This document shows positions 17,020 to 26,900 of a stretch of 64,000 bases of DNA, piece by piece; position 1 is the stretch's first letter, and every line of letters starts with the position of its first letter. This stretch comes from Chitinophaga cymbidii. GTDB taxonomy: Bacteria; Bacteroidota; Bacteroidia; Chitinophagales; Chitinophagaceae. The stretch is taken from NCBI RefSeq assembly GCF_007992715.1, contig NZ_BKAU01000002.1:806001-870000 (forward strand), written 5' to 3'. The position numbers and the translations under genes were made by a program. The notes under the pieces are model-generated. The model was not told the DNA's origin. It searched no databases and saw nothing but the letters and a program-made list of their open reading frames with translations.

Positions 17020-18198
17020 TCAGGAAAATGCATTTAGCCCGGTAATATCCATCCCCGTAATGAGCAGGTGCACTTCATGTGTACCTTCGTAGGTGATCAC
17101 GCTTTCGAGGTTCATCATGTGCCGCATGATGGGGTATTCGCCGGAAATTCCCATGGCGCCGAGTATCTGCCGTGCTTCCCGCGCGATGTGCAGGGCCGTT
17201 TCACAGGCGTTGCGTTTAGCCATGGATATCTGTTCCGCGGTGGCCTTGCCTTCGTTGCGCAGCACGCCGAGCCGCCAGTTCATCAGCTGGGCCTTGGTGA
17301 TCTCCGTGATCATCTCCGCGAGCTTTTTCTGTATCAGCTGGAATCCCGCAATGGGCCGGTCGAATTGCACGCGCTCTTTCGCATACCGTAGTGCCGTATC
17401 GTAACAGTCCATCGCCGCGCCGATGGCGCCCCAGGCGATGCCGTACCGGGCGGATGACAGGCAGGAGAGCGGCGCTTTCAGTCCACGTGCGCCGGGCAGT
17501 ATATTGGTTTTGGGAATGCGTACATTGTCCAGCACCAGCTCGCCCGTTGCGCTGGCGCGCAGGCTCCACTTGCCTTTGGTTTCCGGGGTGGAGAAACCCT
17601 CCATGCCGCGCTCCACGATCACCCCGCGGATCTTCCCTTCCGGATCTTTGGCCCACACCAGCGCAATATCCGCGAAAGGCGCGTTGGATATCCACATCTT
17701 GGCGCCGTTCAGTAAAATATCATCGCCATCTTCTTCAAAGTAAGTCAGCAACCCCGCAGGATTGGAACCGAAGTCCGGCTCCGTGAGCCCAAAACAACCC
17801 ATTATTTCACCTGTTGCCATCCTGGGCAGGAAGCGGCGTTTTTGTTCGTCGCTGCCAAAAGTATAGATCGGATGCATCACCAGCGACCCCTGTACGGACG
17901 CGGTGGAGCGTATGCCACTGTCCCCGCGCTCCAGCTCCTGCATCATCAGGCCGTAAGCAAGATAATCCAGCCCGCCGCCGCCCGCTTCCGCGGGAATGGT
18001 AGGCCCGAAGCAGCCCAGCGCGCCGAGGCCTTTGAGGATGTGGGAGGGGAAGACCGCCCGCTGGCAGTGGTCGTCAATGATCGGGGAGATCTCGCTTTTC
18101 ACCCATTGCCGCACTGCTTCACGGACCATCTTGTGCTCTGCCGTCAACAGTTCATCTATCAAAAAATAATCGGGCGATTGAAACAGGTCCTGCTGCAT
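17020..18198 (-). CDS. Acyl-CoA dehydrogenase, glutaryl-CoA dehydrogenase-like
   Basis: 392 residues from the ATG at 18198; a longer frame begins with TTG and is not needed. It has the three-domain acyl-CoA dehydrogenase fold: N-terminal helices, a middle beta domain with GCFGLTEPDFGSN and WISNAPFAD, and a C-terminal helical bundle. The catalytic Glu is in ITYEGTHEVH near the end, and the ERVQFDRPIAGFQ segment binds FAD. YEGTHEVH and the overall length match glutaryl-CoA dehydrogenases, which oxidise and decarboxylate glutaryl-CoA to crotonyl-CoA in lysine and tryptophan breakdown. The substrate is inferred from similarity only, and no pathway partner is adjacent. Confidence 0.87.
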   Translation of the reverse strand: MQQDLFQSPDYFLIDELLTAEHKMVREAVRQWVKSEISPIIDDHCQRAVFPSHILKGLGALGCFGPTIPAEAGGGGLDYLAYGLMMQELERGDSGIRSTASVQGSLVMHPIYTFGSDEQKRRFLPRMATGEIMGCFGLTEPDFGSNPAGLLTYFEEDGDDILLNGAKMWISNAPFADIALVWAKDPEGKIRGVIVERGMEGFSTPETKGKWSLRASATGELVLDNVRIPKTNILPGARGLKAPLSCLSSARYGIAWGAIGAAMDCYDTALRYAKERVQFDRPIAGFQLIQKKLAEMITEITKAQLMNWRLGVLRNEGKATAEQISMAKRNACETALHIAREARQILGAMGISGEYPIMRHMMNLESVITYEGTHEVHLLITGMDITGLNAFS

Positions 18199-18291
18199 GG
18201 AAAAGATTTTTGTTGCTAAGTACCACAATATCAGAACCTAATTTACGGAATTAGCGTAAAGTTGCTACCTTGTGCCTGCAAATCTGCGTTT

Positions 18292-18720
18292 ATGGCTAAA
18301 CTGTTGCCTGTACTACTACTGGCGGTGTTCCTGACATTTGTGATCGCCACCTTCTCTCCAAAAAATTTTCCGAATGCTGCCGCTCCGGCCGCCGCAGCGG
18401 ATTCCATCCCTGCCACCGAAATCAAACAATACTGGATGGTTTTCCTGAAAAAAGGCCCCTACCGGGGAGAGGATACGGTGGCGGAAGCGATGATCCGGAA
18501 AAAGCACATCCGCAATGTACAACGCCTCGCATCGCAGGGTAAAATGGTGCTGGCCGGCCCGTTTGGCGGGGACGGGGAGCTGCAGGGTATTTTTATTATG
18601 GATTGTAAGGACAGTGCGGAAGTGGCCGAGCTGGTGAAGAACGATACGGCGGTGATGACCGGCCGGCTGGATTTTGAGATCGAGCCGTGGTGGACGACGA
18701 AGAACTGTTTGTTCCAATAA
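18292..18720 (+). CDS. Exported YciI-like domain protein
   Basis: 142 residues from the ATG at 18292; an upstream TTG start would put polar residues before the leader. Residues 1-20 form a hydrophobic signal or anchor, followed by an Ala/Pro-rich linker to about residue 42. The remaining 100 residues follow the YciI ferredoxin-like pattern: YWMVFLKKG, HIRNVQRLASQGKMVLAGPFG, LQGIFIMD, DFEIEPWW. YciI proteins are usually cytoplasmic, so the leader is unusual. No enzyme activity is established. It converges on pyrF. Confidence 0.75.
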   Translation: MAKLLPVLLLAVFLTFVIATFSPKNFPNAAAPAAAADSIPATEIKQYWMVFLKKGPYRGEDTVAEAMIRKKHIRNVQRLASQGKMVLAGPFGGDGELQGIFIMDCKDSAEVAELVKNDTAVMTGRLDFEIEPWWTTKNCLFQ

Positions 18721-18742
18721 AAAAGGAAGCCTTGCAGCTTCC
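18717..18742 (-). terminator. Terminator of pyrF (possibly bidirectional)
   Basis: A 6-bp GGAAGC/GCTTCC stem (18725-18730, 18737-18742) is followed on the minus strand by a run of six T. It lies between the convergent YciI and pyrF genes, 25 bp past the pyrF stop. Confidence 0.7.
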
Positions 18743-18766
18743 TCTTGCTATCTTACAAAATTCTTT

Positions 18767-19567
18767 CTACAGATATCCCGCCATTTCCTGCTGATATTGC
18801 AGGGCAGCATTACGCGCATCCTCCGCAAAATTCTCATCATTCCCCGCATATATCACGGCGCGGCTGGCATTCACCAGCAATCCCACATCCTTGTTCATCC
18901 CTTTTTCCGTGATCGCCTGCAGGCTGCCGCCCTGTGCGCCCACGCCGGGCACCAGGAAGAAATGGTCCGGCACCAGCTGACGGATGGCCGCTACGGAATC
19001 CGCCTGTGTGGCGCCCACCACGAACATCATGTTCTCCGGCGTGCCCCAGGCCGCGGTGGTCTTCAATACTTTTTCATACAGGTATTCATCGCCCGTCTTT
19101 TGCAGCTGGAAGTCCTGCGCGCCCGCATTGGAAGTCAATCCCAGCACGATCGCCCATTTTTCAGAAAAGCCCAGGAAAGGCTCCACGCTGTCACGCCCCA
19201 TGTAAGGCGCCACGGTCACGGAATCAAATCCGTAGGTTTCGAAGAACGTTTTGGCATAATAAGTGGATGTATTGCCGATGTCGCCGCGCTTGGCGTCCGC
19301 GATCGTGAAGATGTCTTTCGGAATATACTCCACCGTACGCTGAAGGCTCTCCCAACCCCGTATGCCCTGGCATTCATAAAAAGCCGTGTTGATCTTGTAG
19401 GCCACGCAAAGGTCCTTCGTGGCGTCAATGATCGCTTTGTTGAAAGCAAAGATCGGGTCGGGATGGGATAGAAGATGTTTGGGGATTTTGTGAATATCCG
19501 TGTCGAGCCCTATACATAGATAAGATTTCCGCTCCCGGATAAGATGCACCAATTCCTGTCTGTTCAT
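18767..19567 (-). CDS. pyrF: Orotidine 5'-phosphate decarboxylase
   Basis: 266 residues, cytoplasmic. It converts OMP to UMP, the last step of pyrimidine synthesis. The catalytic motif [10 protein letters not shown] is present, with the start [14 protein letters not shown], the middle segment [15 protein letters not shown] and the phosphate-binding [10 protein letters not shown] and [11 protein letters not shown]. The length and motif arrangement fit the longer type 2 bacterial enzymes. Monocistronic, with its own terminator. Confidence 0.96.
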   Translation of the reverse strand: MNRQELVHLIRERKSYLCIGLDTDIHKIPKHLLSHPDPIFAFNKAIIDATKDLCVAYKINTAFYECQGIRGWESLQRTVEYIPKDIFTIADAKRGDIGNTSTYYAKTFFETYGFDSVTVAPYMGRDSVEPFLGFSEKWAIVLGLTSNAGAQDFQLQKTGDEYLYEKVLKTTAAWGTPENMMFVVGATQADSVAAIRQLVPDHFFLVPGVGAQGGSLQAITEKGMNKDVGLLVNASRAVIYAGNDENFAEDARNAALQYQQEMAGYL

Positions 19568-19619
19568 AGTTTGATTGTCAATTCACGGCGAATTTCCGGC
19601 ATTTTTATCAAAACCTGAT

Positions 19620-19650
19620 TTTGATTTTCGGAATTAAGTTCTTAATTTTT
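19620..19650 (+). promoter_or_regulatory. Candidate promoter of the isomerase/oxidoreductase operon
   Basis: TTTG (19620-19623), 19 nt and TAATTTTT (19643-19650) resemble the Bacteroidota -33/-7 pattern TTTG-N19-21-TAnnTTTG, with one mismatch in the -7 box. It lies about 33 bp before the start codon. Confidence 0.4.
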
Positions 19651-19683
19651 CCCTCACCACGATTATAGAAAAACAGTGTCCCA

Positions 19684-20553
19684 ATGAAAAATTACATCTT
19701 TATCCTGCTATTCCTAGGTACACAAGCCCTCTTTTTGCAATCGAATGCACAGGAGGGCGGGTTGCCGGCGTTAGGAGTAGCCACTTCGTTTGACAACGAT
19801 AGTTTACTGGCTGCGGCGGGCTTCGACTACATCGAAGAATCGGCCCGCAAGCTGCTGGCGCCTTCCGTGGAAGAAACCACGTACCGGAAGCAACTGAAAA
19901 AAATACAGGGAATGAAACTGGATGTTCCTTCCTGTAATCTCTTTTTGCCGGGCAGCATCCGGCTGACGGGACCGGAGGCCAACGAAAAAGTGATCCTCGG
20001 GTTTGTGGACTCCCTCATGCAGCGCGCGCAGGAAGCAGGCGTGAAGATCATCGTATTCGGCAGCTCGGGGTCCCGCAGGCTGCTGGATGGACAAGATCCC
20101 GCGCAGGCGAAGAAAGAGCTGATCGCCATCTCGCGGAAAATGGCGGAAGTGGCGAAACGGTACGACCGCATCATCGCCATCGAAAACCTGAACAGCACGG
20201 AAGACAATTTCATCAACCGCCTGTCCATCGTAACAGAGATCGTGAAAGCGGTAGATCATCCCAATTTCCGGATCACGGCGGACATCTATCATATGAAAAT
20301 GGAGAATGAAAGTCCGGACGCCATCATTGAAGCAGCGCCATACCTCGTGCATTGCCACATCGCCGAAAAGCAGGGGCGCACCGCGCCGGGAAAAACGCAA
20401 GATGACTTCGTACCCTACCTGAAAGCCCTGAAGAAAGTGGGCTACAAAGGGCGCATCACCATCGAATGTAGGTGGACAAGCCTGAAAGACGAGTGCAGGT
20501 CCGCGCATGATTACCTGCAGCGGCAGCTGGTCACCGCTTACAACATCAAATAA
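19684..20553 (+). CDS. Exported sugar phosphate isomerase/epimerase-like TIM barrel
   Basis: 289 residues with a signal peptide ending at about residue 23 (QSNAQ). The xylose-isomerase-like TIM barrel is recognised by its metal-site segments: IAIENLNS (Glu), RITADIYHMKM (Asp and His), LVHCHIAEKQGR (His) and the final RITIECRW (Glu). Family members isomerise or epimerise sugars or inositols, or act on 3-keto sugars. The signal peptide puts this one in the periplasm, where it works beside the Tat-exported oxidoreductase encoded 22 bp downstream. Such pairs are common in Bacteroidota sugar loci; the substrate is unknown. Confidence 0.82.
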   Translation: MKNYIFILLFLGTQALFLQSNAQEGGLPALGVATSFDNDSLLAAAGFDYIEESARKLLAPSVEETTYRKQLKKIQGMKLDVPSCNLFLPGSIRLTGPEANEKVILGFVDSLMQRAQEAGVKIIVFGSSGSRRLLDGQDPAQAKKELIAISRKMAEVAKRYDRIIAIENLNSTEDNFINRLSIVTEIVKAVDHPNFRITADIYHMKMENESPDAIIEAAPYLVHCHIAEKQGRTAPGKTQDDFVPYLKALKKVGYKGRITIECRWTSLKDECRSAHDYLQRQLVTAYNIK

Positions 20554-20575
20554 CTAAAATAAAAACATACTAAAA

Positions 20576-21943
20576 ATGACAGACAAAAAGAACCGCCGCG
20601 AATTCCTGAAATTATCCATGATGGGAGGCGCGGGCATTGCGCTCAGTGCAATGGGAATGCCTGCAAGCAGCTATGGCCGCATCATTGGGGCGAACGATCG
20701 TGTGAATGTTGGTGTAGTGGGTTTTTCCGATCGCTTCAGACAGGCATTGATGCCCTGCTTTCTCAACCACAAGGATAAGCTGAACTTCGATATCGTGGCG
20801 GTATCTGATATCTGGAACCGCCGCCGCGAAGAAGGGCAGAAAACCCTCTCGAAAAAAATGGGGCATTCCGTGAAGGCCTGCGTCAATAACGATGAACTGT
20901 ACCGTATCAAAGACCTGGACGCGGTGATGATCGCTACGGCCGACTTCCAGCATGCTTTCCATACCATTGAAGCGGTGAAGAACAAAAAGGATGTGTATTG
21001 CGAAAAGCCTTTCGCGGAAACGATGGAAGACGCGCGCAACGCGCTCAAAGCGGTGAAGGAATCCGGCAAGGTGTTCCAGGTGGGTACGCAACGCCGCAGC
21101 GGCGCTACCTATCATGAGGCCGCCAAATTCGTACAGGCCGGCAAGTTCGGTCCCATTACGATGGTGGAGATGACCTGGAATGTAAACCAGCCGGGACGCT
21201 GGCGCAGGCCGGAACTGGTGAAGGACATCCGGGAGTCTGATGTGGACTGGAACCGCTTCCTCTGCAGCCGTCCGAAAGATAACTGGGACCCGCGCAAATA
21301 TCTTGAATACCGCCTCTTCTGGCCTTATTCCTCCGGCATCTTCGGCCAGTGGATGACGCACCAGATCGATACCGTGCACTGGTTCTCCGGCCTGAAGCAT
21401 CCGCGCAGCGCCGTCGCCAACGGCGGCATCTACCAGTGGAAAGACGGCCGCACCAATGCGGACACGCTGACCGCAGTATTCGATTACGGTCCGTCCAACG
21501 ACCCGTCCACCGGCTTCCAGGTAGTGTACAGCTCCCGCTTCCATAACTCCGCGGGCGGCACCAAAGAACTGTACTTCTCCAACGGCGGCATGATAGACAT
21601 GAGCACCAACAAAATTTCTCCCACCGGCGGCCTGCGCGAAAATGAAGCAAAGGCCATGGGCATGAAGGCCAACCTGCTCCCGAGCATGGACCTTTCCGCC
21701 GAAGCCGCGAAAGTAGAAACCAGCGCCAATACCGGCGGCGACGAAACAACGGACGCGCATGTACGTAACTGGATGGAATGTGTGCGCAAACAGGATGTGA
21801 AAACGAACGCGCCGATAGAAGCGGCTTACTCGCACTCCATTGCGCTGATCATGGGCACCGCCGCATACCGCTCTGGTATGAAAGCCACCTTTGATGAAGA
21901 GAAGCAGGACGTGATGGTAGGGGGCAAGGTGTTTACACTGTAG
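20576..21943 (+). CDS. Tat-exported Gfo/Idh/MocA-family oxidoreductase
   Basis: 455 residues. The N-terminus carries a twin-arginine motif (NRREFLKLS) and a hydrophobic stretch, so the protein is probably exported folded with its NAD(P). The Rossmann part begins at RVNVGVVGFSDRF (a G-x-G-x-x-x pattern), and DVYCEKPFAETMEDA contains the conserved catalytic-site EKP motif. The C-terminal half is the usual open-faced sheet. Exported members commonly oxidise or reduce sugar hydroxyls, or act on glycosides through a bound NAD. It forms an operon with the upstream TIM-barrel protein and is followed by a terminator. Confidence 0.88.
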   Translation: MTDKKNRREFLKLSMMGGAGIALSAMGMPASSYGRIIGANDRVNVGVVGFSDRFRQALMPCFLNHKDKLNFDIVAVSDIWNRRREEGQKTLSKKMGHSVKACVNNDELYRIKDLDAVMIATADFQHAFHTIEAVKNKKDVYCEKPFAETMEDARNALKAVKESGKVFQVGTQRRSGATYHEAAKFVQAGKFGPITMVEMTWNVNQPGRWRRPELVKDIRESDVDWNRFLCSRPKDNWDPRKYLEYRLFWPYSSGIFGQWMTHQIDTVHWFSGLKHPRSAVANGGIYQWKDGRTNADTLTAVFDYGPSNDPSTGFQVVYSSRFHNSAGGTKELYFSNGGMIDMSTNKISPTGGLRENEAKAMGMKANLLPSMDLSAEAAKVETSANTGGDETTDAHVRNWMECVRKQDVKTNAPIEAAYSHSIALIMGTAAYRSGMKATFDEEKQDVMVGGKVFTL

Positions 21944-21960
21944 AAAGACTGACTATTATA

Positions 21961-22005
21961 AACGAAGCAGCCTGGCCGTTACAGTACGGTCAGGCTTTCG
22001 TTTTT
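21961..22005 (+). terminator. Terminator after the Gfo/Idh/MocA gene
   Basis: A long imperfect stem with the core CCTGGCCGT (21971-21979) pairing with ACGGTCAGG (21985-21993; one G-T wobble), extended by AACGAA/TTCGTT ends, is followed by a T-run. It covers the last codons of the convergent deoR-type gene. Confidence 0.65.
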
Positions 22006-22728
22006 GTAGGACGACATGAGCGGATGCTCCGGCGAAAGTTCAGTCACCAGGTAATCCACCTGGTTCAGGTCGCATATTTTAAGCCGCCGGCTGCTGTTGA
22101 GCTTTTCGCTGATGCACAGCACCGCCGTTTTCCTCGCCGAACGCACAATGGCTTTCTTTACCTGTACAATTTCCCAGTCCACGTCCGTCAGCCCGTCTTC
22201 CACAGAAAAGCCGTTGGCGCCGAGCAGGCAGAGATCGGCGCGGATCTCGGACAGCTGGTTGATCACGCTGGAGCCCGTGTGGAGGTTGGCATTCTTGCAG
22301 AGCTTGCCGCCGATGGTGATCACCTCCAGGTTGCTTTTTTCTGATAGCATGATGGCTACCTGCGGGCTGATGGTAAAGAAAGTAACGGTCACATGATCGG
22401 GAATGGCTCTTGCAAATTCCAGCATGGTGGTGCCGCCTTCCGTTAACACGACCATATCTTTTTTGATCAGCGATAATGTTTTTCCGGCGATCAGCTGCTT
22501 GGATTCCTGCGCGTACACCGTGCTGTCTTTCATGAACGGCGTAGCGAGGGATTTGCTGATGGCGCCGCCATGTACTTTGATAACCTGCCCTTCCTCCACC
22601 AGTTCTTTCAGATCGCGGCGCACGGTATCCTCGGAAACGCCCATCAATGCGCTGAGGTCGTTGGATAATACTTTGTTATGCAGGTTGATTTCCCGCATGA
22701 TCAGCTTGTGGCGTTCTTCTTTAATCAT
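21979..22728 (-). CDS. DeoR/GlpR-family transcriptional regulator
   Basis: 249 residues, cytoplasmic. The N-terminal helix-turn-helix carries the family signature VSEDTVRRDLKELVEEG followed by KVHGGAI. The C-terminal sensor domain has the ribose-5-phosphate-isomerase-like fold with LTEGGTTMLEFA and CLLGANGFSVEDG; in this family it binds phosphorylated sugars. The gene is divergent from the nine-gene SusCD locus that starts at 23105. Two near-identical 20-bp motifs in the shared upstream region are candidate operators, so I infer that it represses both itself and the locus until a sugar phosphate such as MurNAc-6-P or GlcNAc-6-P appears. Confidence 0.92.
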   Translation of the reverse strand: MIKEERHKLIMREINLHNKVLSNDLSALMGVSEDTVRRDLKELVEEGQVIKVHGGAISKSLATPFMKDSTVYAQESKQLIAGKTLSLIKKDMVVLTEGGTTMLEFARAIPDHVTVTFFTISPQVAIMLSEKSNLEVITIGGKLCKNANLHTGSSVINQLSEIRADLCLLGANGFSVEDGLTDVDWEIVQVKKAIVRSARKTAVLCISEKLNSSRRLKICDLNQVDYLVTELSPEHPLMSSYKNESLTVL

Positions 22729-22762
22729 ATCAGGTTGCTTTAAATCATTTCGGGGGATGCAG

Positions 22763-22783
22763 TTTTGCGGTTTTATGCGTTTT
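22763..22783 (+). promoter_or_regulatory. Candidate DeoR-family operator, site 1
   Basis: The motif TTTTGCGnTTTTATGCnTTT is present here and again at 23003; 18 of 20 positions are identical and the two differences are at the n positions. It lies about 35 bp upstream of the deoR-type start codon, consistent with autoregulation. The T4-GC units recur every 9-10 bp, fitting the direct-repeat operators known for DeoR proteins. Confidence 0.6.
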
Positions 22784-22996
22784 TGTATTGAAAGCTGTAT
22801 AAACCCGCATAATTACCCCGGTGCGAAATTAAGCTTTTGTTACCATTTTCCAATAATGATGAAATAATGCCAGTTTTATGAAATAAATATCAATAACTAC
22901 GAGAATATCGTATCGAAATAAGCCTTTTGAATCATAAATGTTATTTTATTTAATGTGTTTATTTGCGGATTTTTTTTGAAAAAAAGCGCATTGAAA

Positions 22997-23029
22997 TTTG
23001 CTTTTTGCGTTTTTATGCTTTTATATTTG
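22997..23029 (+). promoter_or_regulatory. Promoter of the nine-gene SusCD locus
   Basis: TTTG (22997-23000), 21 nt and TATATTTG (23022-23029) match the Bacteroidota consensus TTTG-N19-21-TAnnTTTG without mismatch. Transcription should start near 23035, leaving a leader of about 70 nt. Confidence 0.65.
23003..23023 (+). promoter_or_regulatory. Candidate DeoR-family operator, site 2
   Basis: Second copy of the motif seen at 22763. It fills the space between the -33 and -7 boxes and touches the -7 box, the position expected for a repressor site. Confidence 0.6.
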
Positions 23030-23104
23030 TTCACATAACAGCAAGATTTAGCAAAATACGCAACTGTCAGATCAACCTTTTCAACCAGCAATAAACACAT
23101 CACA

Positions 23105-23956
23105 ATGGGTTTTCTCAACACCAGCCTTGTACGCAGGATCTCAACATTCTCTATGTGCGCCTTTCTGCTGTTAGGAACTACAAGCGCCTGCACAAAGGGC
23201 ACCTCCGGTGAACAGGAGGAACCGCCGCCCGCGGAACAGCCAACGCTCCGGATCATGTCTTACAATATTCACTGGGCCACCGGCACCGACGGCATCCTCA
23301 GCCTGCCGAGGATCGCGGAAGTGATCAAAGGCAGCAAGGCGGACGTAGTGGTGTTGAACGAAGTGGACCGCCACTATGATCCCCGCAGTCAGTATGAAGA
23401 CCAGCTGCAATACCTGGCGGATGAACTGAAGATGCAATACCTGTTTCAGAAAACTACCTGGAAAGCGGCCATACCTGCTTCCGGTAACAAGCCCCGCGAG
23501 TTCGGCCATGCCATCCTGAGCAAATATCCGCTGGAGCAATTGAATGCACGGATCTACGACGCCTACAGCACGCACTATCACGGTTTGCTCGAAGCCAAAG
23601 TAACGGTGAATGAAAAGCCGTTCCTGTTTTACATCACGCACCTGGACACGGACCCCGCCAGCCTGTCGTCACAAGCCACACAGCTGCGGCAATGGATGGC
23701 GGAGCGCACCGGTACCAAAATACTTTGCGGAGATATGAACGCAGTGCCGGAGAACCCGGCGATTACGCACATCAGCGAAGGCATGAAAGATGCATTTGCC
23801 GGTAAGCAGAACGCTTTCACTTTTAAATCGAACAATCCTACCATCCGCATCGATTACATTTTAGGCAGCGGGGACCTGAGCTTTTCCAACAGCAAAGTGA
23901 TCAATTCCCTGGCTTCCGATCATTTTCCAATTGTAACAGACATCATTCTAAAATAA
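23105..23956 (+). CDS. Endonuclease/exonuclease/phosphatase (EEP) fold lipoprotein
   Basis: 283 residues. The leader ends in LGTTSAC with the lipid-anchored Cys at 29, so it is an envelope lipoprotein. The EEP (DNase I-like) fold is complete, with all expected active-site residues: N54 in SYNIH, E86 in LNEVD, H179 in THL, D210 and N212 in GDMN, D250 in IDYIL, and D272-H273 in SDHFP. The superfamily includes phosphodiesterases and phosphatases acting on nucleic acids, sphingomyelin or inositol phosphates. An envelope member in a SusCD locus most likely cleaves a phosphodiester in a glycan or lipid. It is the first gene of the locus and is clearly homologous to both halves of the protein encoded at 30262. 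Confidence 0.88.
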   Translation: MGFLNTSLVRRISTFSMCAFLLLGTTSACTKGTSGEQEEPPPAEQPTLRIMSYNIHWATGTDGILSLPRIAEVIKGSKADVVVLNEVDRHYDPRSQYEDQLQYLADELKMQYLFQKTTWKAAIPASGNKPREFGHAILSKYPLEQLNARIYDAYSTHYHGLLEAKVTVNEKPFLFYITHLDTDPASLSSQATQLRQWMAERTGTKILCGDMNAVPENPAITHISEGMKDAFAGKQNAFTFKSNNPTIRIDYILGSGDLSFSNSKVINSLASDHFPIVTDIILK

Positions 23957-23999
23957 GCAGGCATCCTTTTATTGTTCAGAAAATTAAACCTTCGGGAAT

Positions 24000-26900
24000 A
24001 TGCAAAGAAGATCTCTTATAACTATGACTACAATGGCTGCAAGACCGCGCTTTATCGCAGGCGCAGTTAGCTTGCTGGTATGTCTCACATTCCAGTCCTC
24101 CGCCGGAAGCCCGGTGGCGGCAACGGTTGTACAGCAGGCTCAGAACGGAGTGCTCCGGGGCCAGGTCACCGATGGCGAAAACGGAACGCCGCTGCCAGGC
24201 GCGCAGATCCGCTTAAAGGGCACACAAACCGGCACGGCTACAGACGCCAACGGCAAGTTCACGCTCGCTGTTCCGGATAACGGCGGCACGCTTGTCATCA
24301 GCTTTGTGGGTTACACCACACAGGAGCTGGAGATCGGCGGCCGCAAAGAACTGAACATACGGTTGGCGCCGGACGCACAAACACTGAAAGACGTGGTGGT
24401 GGTGGGCTACGGCACCCAGTCGAAAACAAAAGTGACCGGCTCGGTAGCGCAGGTCGGCGAAGAAGTATTCAAGAACCGCCCCATCGTAAACATTGCGCAG
24501 GGCTTGCAGGGCGCTATTCCCAACCTGAACATTTCCTTCGGGGACGGGCAGCTGAACAGGGGCGGCACCTTCAATATCCGCGGCTTTACGTCCATCAACG
24601 GCGGCGCGCCACTGATCCTCATTGATGGTACACCAGGAGAGATCAACCTCATCAACCCGGAAGATGTGGAAAGCGTGACCGTACTGAAAGATGCGGCGTC
24701 CGCCGCCATTTATGGCGCCCGCGCGGCTTTCGGCGTCATACTGGTGACCACCAAAAGAGGCAAGGAAGGAAGGCCGCTGGTGCGTTATACCAATAACTTC
24801 GGGTTCGGCAAGCCCATTGGTATTCCCAGCGTGGTCACAGACCCGCTGAAAGCTGCCACTATCCAGAACGAGGCTTACCGCGGTTACGCCGGTACGGACG
24901 CTCCGGGCATGGTGGCGATCATCGACTACCTGGAACAGCGGAAAGCAGACCCCTCGCTTCCCGAACTTGGCGTGGACGCCAGCGGCAACTTTATCAGGGG
25001 AGCCGCTACAGACTGGTACGATGAATTTTACCGCGACCAGGCGCCCTTCTCCAAAAATTACATCAGCATCTCCAACTCAAAAAACAATACGTCCTATTAC
25101 CTGTCCCTCGGCTACGAAAAGCAGCAGGGTATTTTTGAACAGGCGACAGATAAATACGAGCGCATCAGTTCCCGCCTGAAAGTGGATACCCGCGTGTGGG
25201 AATGGCTGCAGGTGTTCGATAACATCGAATTCAACCAGGGGTTGTACGACGCGCCCAACAAATTCGTGAGCGACGGCGGATATAACGTGTACCGCTATCT
25301 TTCACTCTACGCAAACCCGTACGAGGCCATCAAGACCGCTAACGGTAATTATACCATCGCGGGCATGTCCGTATTCGGCCAGCTGAACGATGCAGGCCGC
25401 ACGAAGAACAAAGACCAGGTGTTCAAAAACACCGTTGGCTTCCGCACGAACTTTCTTAACAACCGGTTACGCCTCAACGGAGATTACACTTATTTCCTGA
25501 CGCAGACCCGCGACGATATTCAATATTTCCGCCTGAAGTACGAGAACAGGCCGAACAGCATCGTGAACTTCACCAATCCGGATTACTATTCCTCCGGCGC
25601 GGCAGACCGCGCGCATCACATCATCAACCTGTATGCGGAATACGAAGAACGGCTCGGCAAGCATCACTTCAAGGGCCTCGTAGGGTTTAACCGCGAGCTG
25701 AACCAGCTCAGCTCCTTCATTGCGCGGAGAGATGAAAATATTACTTCCAGCCTCGGCTCCATCAATCTCACCAACGGCATCACCACACTGGATGCGGATA
25801 AGTCGGAATGGGCGCTGCAAGGCATTTTCGGCCGCCTGAACTATGATTACGACAACAAATACCTGCTGGAATTTAACGGCCGCTACGATGGTACTTCCCG
25901 TTTCGCGAAGCAGGACCGCTTTGGATTTTTCCCTTCCGTTTCCGCAGGATGGGTCGTATCCAACGAGCCTTTCTTCGAGCCGTTAAAAAATACGGTCGGC
26001 AGCTTCAAGCTGAGAGCTTCCTACGGCTCCCTGGGTAACCAGCTGGTGGGCAACTACGCATACATCAGCACCATGTCGCCGTACACGGCAACAGACCTGC
26101 TGGAACTGAACGGACAGCTGCCGCTGGCGGTGCGCGCGCCGAACCTCGTGCCTTTCAACCTCACCTGGGAAACCGCCAGCACGTTCAATGCGGGCTTTGA
26201 CATGGCTTTGCTGAAGAACAGGTTGAACATCGGTTTCGACTGGTACGACCGCCAGACGAAGAACATGCTCACCAAGGGACGTACATTGCCCGCGGTGCTG
26301 GGTACGGCAGAGCCCCGCGAAAACGCGGCGGACCTGTCCACCAAAGGCTGGGAGCTGTCGCTGAAATGGAACGACCAGTTGCAGCTGGCCGGCAAGCCCT
26401 TCAGCTATCATGCTTCCGTGGTGCTGTCAGACAGCCGTTCCTTCATCACCCGTTTCAACAACCCTTCCCGGTTGCTGACGGATTTCTACGAAGGAATGGA
26501 AGTAGGAGAGATATGGGGCTACACCACGCTCGGATTTTTCAAAACGGATGATGAATCCGCCAAACATGCGGACCAGTCCAGGTTACACCTGTACCCCGGC
26601 CTGCCCAAAGCGGGTGACATCAAGTTTGAAGACACGAACGGCGATAACGTGATCAACTTCGGCAAGAATACGGTAGACGATCCCGGTGACCTCCGCAAGA
26701 TCGGGAATACCACGCCCCGTTATGCATACGGTGTGAGCGCGGGTTTCAACTGGTATAATTTTTCTGTGGACGTGTTCCTGCAGGGCATCGGTAAAAGAGA
26801 TTTCTGGCCGGGCACGGAAGCCGCGGTGTTCTGGGGTTTCTACAACCGCTGGAACCAGCCGGTGTATTCTCACATCGAGAACAACTACTGGACGCCTGAA

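Larger units (their letters stand above)
22729..23104. promoter_or_regulatory. Divergent regulatory region between deoR-type gene and SusCD locus
   Basis: 376 bp without a gene, AT-rich. It contains two copies of a T-rich operator-like motif (22763 and 23003), one clear promoter for the rightward locus (22997-23029) and a leader of about 70 nt before the first start codon. No attenuator hairpin or riboswitch was seen. Confidence 0.65.
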
